In this document: positions 5,784 to 10,813 of the stretch, in pieces
Layout of the letters: each line of letters begins with the position of its first letter
How positions within the stretch are numbered: the first letter of the stretch is position 1
Assembly (NCBI GenBank): GCA_038231615.1
Contig: JBBRLA010000258.1
Coordinates: 1-10,813 of the forward strand
Reading direction: 5' to 3'
Length of the DNA: 10,813 bases
From: JBBRLA01 sp038231615
GTDB taxonomy: Bacteria > Myxococcota_A > Polyangia > Palsa-1104 > JAEUJZ01
Notes under the pieces: model-generated
The model's input: only the letters and a program-made list of their open reading frames with translations
Databases searched by the model: none
Told to the model about the DNA's origin: nothing
Made by a program: the position numbers and the translations under genes

Positions 5784-7727
5784 ATGAAGTTCAAGGCGCG
5801 CGCCCCTCGCTCGATCCGTGGTCTCTTCCTGGTGGCGCTGCTCGGCGCAGGCTGTGGGCGCGGATCGCTCGCTCTTCACGCCATTCCGCGGCCCGGGGCG
5901 GCGGCCGCCGATTTTTATGATCTTCCCTTCCCGAACGATCTGCGCCTTCGGGAAGATGGCGCCTTCGATCTTTCGAGCTACCCCCGCCTGGGAGGGCAGC
6001 TCAGCGAATACGCCACGGCCATGGACGGACAGATTCGCGGCGCCGGTCCGGGAGCGGCGGTCATTTTCCGCTTCGACGCCCCGCTCGACCCGAGCACCCT
6101 TCCCGGCGACCCCGTGAACAGCATACAGCCCGGCGCCAGCGCATTCCTCATCGACATCACCGAGGGCTCGCCGACGTACGGCCGGCGCGCTCCCGTCAAG
6201 GTGAGTTTTAGCGCCGATAGCGGGCAGTTCATCGGCCCGAATTGGATGGCCTTGCAGCCGGTGCCCGGCATCCCCCTGCGGGAGCGCACCACCTACGCCG
6301 CCATCCTGACCACCGATCTGCGCGCCGCGGACGGGGGGCCGGTGTACCGCCACCCCGATCTCTCGGCCTTGCTTTCAGAGACCGCCCCGGGCGGCGACGA
6401 CGCGACCCTGCAGGCGGCCTGGCAGCGCTACGCCCCGCTGCGGGCCTATGTCGCCTCGTCCTTCAATTTGAGCGCCATCGTCAACGCAACGGTGATGACC
6501 ACCCAGGATGCCACCTCCATCATGCTCCGTCTGCGGCGCGCGGTGTACGAGAAGTCGGATGCGCCGAACGCGACCAGCCTGCGCTACGTGCGTGACCACG
6601 ACGGCCTGTGCCACATCTATCACGGCGCCTATCTGTCGCCCAATTTCCAGCAGGGCGACGTGCCCTATCTGACCCAAGGTGGACAGATCGCCCTTACTGC
6701 CATGGGCGATCCCCTTGTCAGCAGGACCGAGGACCTGCGCTTCGCGCTTTCGGTCCCCAACGCGCCGATGCCGCAGACGGGCTGGCCGGTCATCGTCTAC
6801 GCCCATGGGACCGGGGGGGACTATGAGAGCTTCGTGAACGAGGGGATCGATCTTCGCGCCGCCGCCGTCGAAACCGACGGGGCCGTGGTGGCGCGCATGG
6901 CGGTCATCAGCATCGATCAGGTCCTGCACGGCCCGCGGGACCCGACCCGGAGCCCGGTCGAGCTGACTTTCTTCAACCTGCAGAACATCCGCGCCGCTCG
7001 CGACAATCCGAAGCAGGGCGCCGCCGACGACTTCCAGCTGGTGCGGCTGATCAAGCGGTTCCATGTGCCCTCGGCGCCGGTCACCGGCAGCGAGATCCGC
7101 TTTGACACCAACAAGATCTACTTTGTCGGCCACTCCCAGGGGGGCCTGACCGGGCCGCTCTTTCTTTCGGCCGAGCCGGAGGTACGGGCCGCGGTGCTCT
7201 CGGGCGCCGGAGCGGTATTGGTCCTTTCGCTGCTCAACAAGACAGAGCCGGTGAACATCCTGAGCCTGGTCGAGGGCATCCTGCACGAGCCGGCGACCCC
7301 GGACCACCCGTTCCTGAACCTCTTGCAGGCGTACTTCGAGAACTCCGATCCAAACAACTACGGCCGCCTGCTGTTCCGGGAACCCCCGCCCGGCTCGGTC
7401 CCCAAGAGCATCTTCCAGACCCTTGGAATCGTTGACCACTACGCCCCAGTGCCGAACATCGAGGCGTTCGCCCTCTCGATGGGGGTGCAGCCGGTGCGGC
7501 CGATGCTGCTCCCGATCGACCAGCTCGCGCTTTCCGGTCTTTCCTGGACCGACGGCCCGGTGAAGGGCAACGTCGCCGAAGGACGGGCCACCGCGGTGCT
7601 GCGGCAGTACACGCAAAAGCCCATGAGCGATGGGCACTTCGTGCTCTTCGATCTGTGGGACGCCCGCCATGACTGGAGCCGGTTCCTCGCCGCCGACATC
7701 TCCGGCGGTCTCGCACAGCTCCCCTGA
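5784..7727 (+). CDS. Lipoprotein alpha/beta hydrolase (lipase/esterase-like)
   Basis: The protein has 647 residues. The N-terminus is a lipoprotein signal: basic (KFKARAPRSIRG), hydrophobic (LFLVALL), then GAGC with C24 as the likely lipidated residue; Gly at -3 is not ideal for a lipobox. The mature start has DFYDLPFPNDLRL (43-55), a pattern seen at the start of large secreted bacterial lipases. Residues 90-180 look like a beta-rich Ig-like domain. The hydrolase domain begins near 334: VIVYAHGTGG (337-345) is the oxyanion-hole turn, GHSQGG (449-454) is the nucleophile elbow with S451, D551 in GIVDHYAP is the likely acid, and H618 in MSDGHFVLFD the likely base. It would act in the outer membrane or periplasm on lipid or ester substrates; the exact substrate is not visible. 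It is transcribed alone, divergent from the MoxR/CoxE-like pair, with an unrelated promoter region downstream. Confidence 0.85.
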   Translation: MKFKARAPRSIRGLFLVALLGAGCGRGSLALHAIPRPGAAAADFYDLPFPNDLRLREDGAFDLSSYPRLGGQLSEYATAMDGQIRGAGPGAAVIFRFDAPLDPSTLPGDPVNSIQPGASAFLIDITEGSPTYGRRAPVKVSFSADSGQFIGPNWMALQPVPGIPLRERTTYAAILTTDLRAADGGPVYRHPDLSALLSETAPGGDDATLQAAWQRYAPLRAYVASSFNLSAIVNATVMTTQDATSIMLRLRRAVYEKSDAPNATSLRYVRDHDGLCHIYHGAYLSPNFQQGDVPYLTQGGQIALTAMGDPLVSRTEDLRFALSVPNAPMPQTGWPVIVYAHGTGGDYESFVNEGIDLRAAAVETDGAVVARMAVISIDQVLHGPRDPTRSPVELTFFNLQNIRAARDNPKQGAADDFQLVRLIKRFHVPSAPVTGSEIRFDTNKIYFVGHSQGGLTGPLFLSAEPEVRAAVLSGAGAVLVLSLLNKTEPVNILSLVEGILHEPATPDHPFLNLLQAYFENSDPNNYGRLLFREPPPGSVPKSIFQTLGIVDHYAPVPNIEAFALSMGVQPVRPMLLPIDQLALSGLSWTDGPVKGNVAEGRATAVLRQYTQKPMSDGHFVLFDLWDARHDWSRFLAADISGGLAQLP

Positions 7728-7769
7728 GCCGCGAACAAACGTCGCCCCGCCATCACCGAGAGGGAATGA

Positions 7770-7799
7770 TTGGCGCGTTTTCGCCATATTTGATACACT
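7770..7799 (+). promoter_or_regulatory. Promoter of the transmembrane kinase gene, with inverted repeat in the spacer
   Basis: TTGGCG (7770-7775) resembles a -35 box. TACACT (7794-7799), preceded by TGA, makes an extended -10 (TGnTACACT), with an 18-bp spacer. The transcript would start near 7806. TGGCG (7771-7775) and CGCCA (7782-7786) form a 5-bp inverted repeat around CGTTTT, reaching from the -35 box into the spacer, where a repressor would block RNA polymerase. The stretch from 7728 to here shows no clear terminator for the lipoprotein gene. Confidence 0.55.
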
Positions 7800-7819
7800 G
7801 TACCGGCTGTCCGTGAACA

Positions 7820-7872
7820 ATGACGCCAGCCGACGACTATGAGGCGGCCGGACCGCCGGAGCAGAGTGCGCA

Positions 7873-7876
<4 letters not shown>
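7820..7876 (+). CDS. Possible 18-codon leader peptide overlapping the kinase start
   Basis: ATG 7820 opens a frame encoding MTPADDYEAAGPPEQSAQ and ends at TGA 7874-7876. The stop overlaps the kinase start as ATGA, the classic layout for translational coupling. It lies about 14 nt after the predicted transcription start. It is acidic, with no membrane segment, and its ribosome site is weak. It may be a regulatory upstream ORF or may arise by chance in the leader; nothing in its sequence identifies a function. Confidence 0.3.
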
Positions 7877-9732
<1,856 letters not shown>

Positions 9733-9750
9733 ACCCGCCCGAGCGATACT

Positions 9751-9813
9751 CCAAGGACACCGATTTCTTGACCGCCGGCGCTCTCCCTTTCGGTCAAGCT
9801 CATGGTCCTTAGG
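9751..9813 (+). terminator. Composite two-stem hairpin downstream of the kinase gene
   Basis: The inner stem pairs CTTGACCG (9767-9774) with CGGTCAAG (9791-9798) around a 16-nt loop. The outer stem pairs AAGGAC (9753-9758) with GTCCTT (9805-9810), extended by CC (9751-9752) and GG (9812-9813) with a one-base bulge. Interior loops of 8 and 6 nt separate them. It begins 18 nt after the kinase stop. No T-run follows, so it is a terminator-like or 3'-stabilising element, or a binding site for something else. Confidence 0.5.
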
Positions 9814-9828
9814 CGCTGAAACAAATTT

Positions 9829-10188
9829 ATGTTCGCAAACGTACAAGTTTCGCACCGTCGAAGAACCGATTTGGAAGTTGGAAATGTTATTTTGTTCCAG
9901 CGTCTTACCCTGGCCCTGGCTCCCTGGCCTTTCTTCTGGGATCATTCCTGCCCACCCTGGCGCGGCGTTCGCTGCTCGGCCGCAACGGCGATGGGGGGGC
10001 GCTGATCTTTGGCATCAGCGCCGCTGCCGGAGCGCTCGCCCCGCCGCTGGCACTCGTGGTGGCCATGAAGCGCGGCTACCCTAACTGTGTTCGCCCTCGG
10101 GTGTCTGTGTTATGCTGCTGCAGTGGTGCTTATGCCTCTGGGCAGCACGACCGGCGGCTTGGCGCCGTTACACAGCTTGAAAGAATAG
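9829..10188 (+). pseudogene. Frameshifted remnant of a multi-pass membrane protein (resembles C-terminus of spermidine-synthase-like membrane proteins)
   Basis: Coding similarity runs through three frame segments. Frame 1 gives ILFQRLTLALAP (to about 9923). A lost base in the CCC at 9922-9924 moves to LAFLLGSFLPTLARRSLLG, then GALIFGISAAAGALAPPLALVVAMKRGYP. One extra A at 10083/10084 returns to frame 1: TVFALGCLCYAAAVVLMP, ending at TAG 10186-10188. Joined, it is about 100 residues with two to three hydrophobic helices. The pattern FG-(9 residues)-LA-(4 residues)-AMxxGY, followed by a YAAA helix, resembles the last membrane segment of fused membrane/spermidine-synthase-like proteins. The large N-terminal part is missing: an in-frame TGA lies at 9817-9819, and the earliest ATG is 9829, with unconvincing coding up to about 9885. 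Truncation plus two frameshifts mark it as decayed; sequencing error could explain the frameshifts but not the truncation. Confidence 0.55.
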
Positions 10189-10232
10189 CTGGTGACCTGC
10201 AGGTTCGCCGCTGGGCCACGGGCTCCCGGCGG

Positions 10233-10813
10233 TCAGGGCGCCCTCAGGTAGCGGCGCAGTGCTTCGACCTCCGCCGGGGAAAGCCGCTGCCCCGGTGGCA
10301 TCGGCCGCGCGGCGCCCTCCTTCACGCGTTCGAGGATCTCGTCCCGGAGCGTCCGCCCGCCCACCTGCGCCGTCCGGTCCAGAAGCTCTGGAAAGAAGAG
10401 CGGGATGGGCGGCGAGCCGTCGGGGCCTTCCCGTGTGGCGTCGTGGCAGGCGAGGCACCGCCCGACGGCCCAGCGATCGGGGGGGACCACCGTGGGCGGG
10501 CCGGGCTGGGGCCATTCGATCGGGCGCGCCTGCACTCGATCGAGCAGCTTTGGGCAGGAGAGGACCGCCTGGTCCAGGTCGAGGCGCCTGCCGAAGGGAT
10601 AGCGGTCGTACGCCCGGTAGGTGGAGAAATAGGGCCGCAGCGTCGCGTCCTCCGCCGAGAGGCGCGCGAGCATCTCGTGGACCAGGTCCTCCTCCATGTA
10701 GAAATCGTTGTCTCCTTGCTCGCTGGACAGGACCCCATCGAAGAGCCCGAGCGAGCCCGGTTCCAGGGCCATCGAGAAGTCCGTGCGATCGACCCAAAGG
10801 ACCCGTGCGACCC
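10233..10813 (-). CDS. C-type cytochrome domain protein, C-terminal part (5' end outside window)
   Basis: The minus-strand frame is open to the window edge and ends at TGA 10235-10233, giving about 192 residues. A single haem-attachment motif CLACH lies at 10457-10443. About 48 residues later, ARPMPPGQRLSPAEVEALRRYL has the usual end of a class I cytochrome c: a Met that can be the sixth haem ligand, MPP, LS, then a final helix. The domain is about 90 residues, as expected. The N-terminal 105 residues (with WVDRTDFSMALEPGSLGLF and DNDFYMEEDLVHEMLARL) are acidic and not recognised. Covalent haem attachment occurs outside the cytoplasm, so an export signal should lie beyond the window. The ATG at 10772 is internal, not the start, because similar coding continues upstream. 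The gene is convergent with the membrane-protein remnant; 10189-10232 holds no clear terminator. Confidence 0.75.
   Translation of the reverse strand, partial: VARVLWVDRTDFSMALEPGSLGLFDGVLSSEQGDNDFYMEEDLVHEMLARLSAEDATLRPYFSTYRAYDRYPFGRRLDLDQAVLSCPKLLDRVQARPIEWPQPGPPTVVPPDRWAVGRCLACHDATREGPDGSPPIPLFFPELLDRTAQVGGRTLRDEILERVKEGAARPMPPGQRLSPAEVEALRRYLRAP

Noticed and set aside
7770..7786. Possible sigma-54 promoter TTGGCGCG-TTTT-CGCC
   Set aside because: The -24 half fits, but the essential GC at -12 is missing (CC at that place) and the TTGC element is absent; a standard -35/-10 promoter fits better.

Overview
The window is GC-rich, densely packed bacterial DNA. It carries two eukaryote-like Ser/Thr kinases, an FHA-domain sigma-54 activator, a MoxR/CoxE-type pair, a large lipoprotein hydrolase and a c-type cytochrome. 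This mix suggests a deltaproteobacterial lineage, most likely Myxococcota or a relative. The placement is inference from gene content and composition; no rRNA or tRNA gene is present to settle it.

Left part (1-3468): the 3' end of a polysaccharide deacetylase gene overlaps the start of a soluble Ser/Thr kinase with an altered catalytic loop. Next comes an FHA/AAA+/Fis sigma-54 activator, which probably reads phosphothreonine marks laid down by a kinase. Convergent to it lies a small KGG-repeat (Con-10/YciG-like) stress protein gene. Upstream of that gene is a good -24/-12 (sigma-54) promoter, with repeated TTTCGCG motifs 40-90 bp further upstream. Together these suggest a local circuit: kinase -> FHA activator -> sigma-54 promoter -> KGG protein.

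Middle part (3667-7727): a MoxR-family AAA+ ATPase gene and a CoxE-like VWA gene form a tightly coupled minus-strand pair. Divergent from them is a 647-residue lipoprotein of the alpha/beta hydrolase (lipase-like) type. The 64-bp divergent gap holds closely spaced -10-like boxes. The lipoprotein gene and the sigma-54 activator gene both show TATTGT exactly 6 nt before ATG, the layout expected of leaderless transcripts.

Right part (7728-10813): a recognisable promoter and an 18-codon leader ORF precede a transmembrane Ser/Thr kinase, which has a Met-rich repetitive linker and an extracytoplasmic PEGA-like domain. Its gene is followed by a composite hairpin, then a decayed, twice-frameshifted remnant resembling the C-terminal membrane segment of spermidine-synthase-like proteins. 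The window ends with the C-terminal part of a minus-strand c-type cytochrome gene. No CRISPR array, insertion sequence, rRNA or tRNA was seen. The strongest lead is the kinase/FHA-activator/sigma-54-promoter/KGG arrangement, which is a new combination of known families and not a wholly new system.
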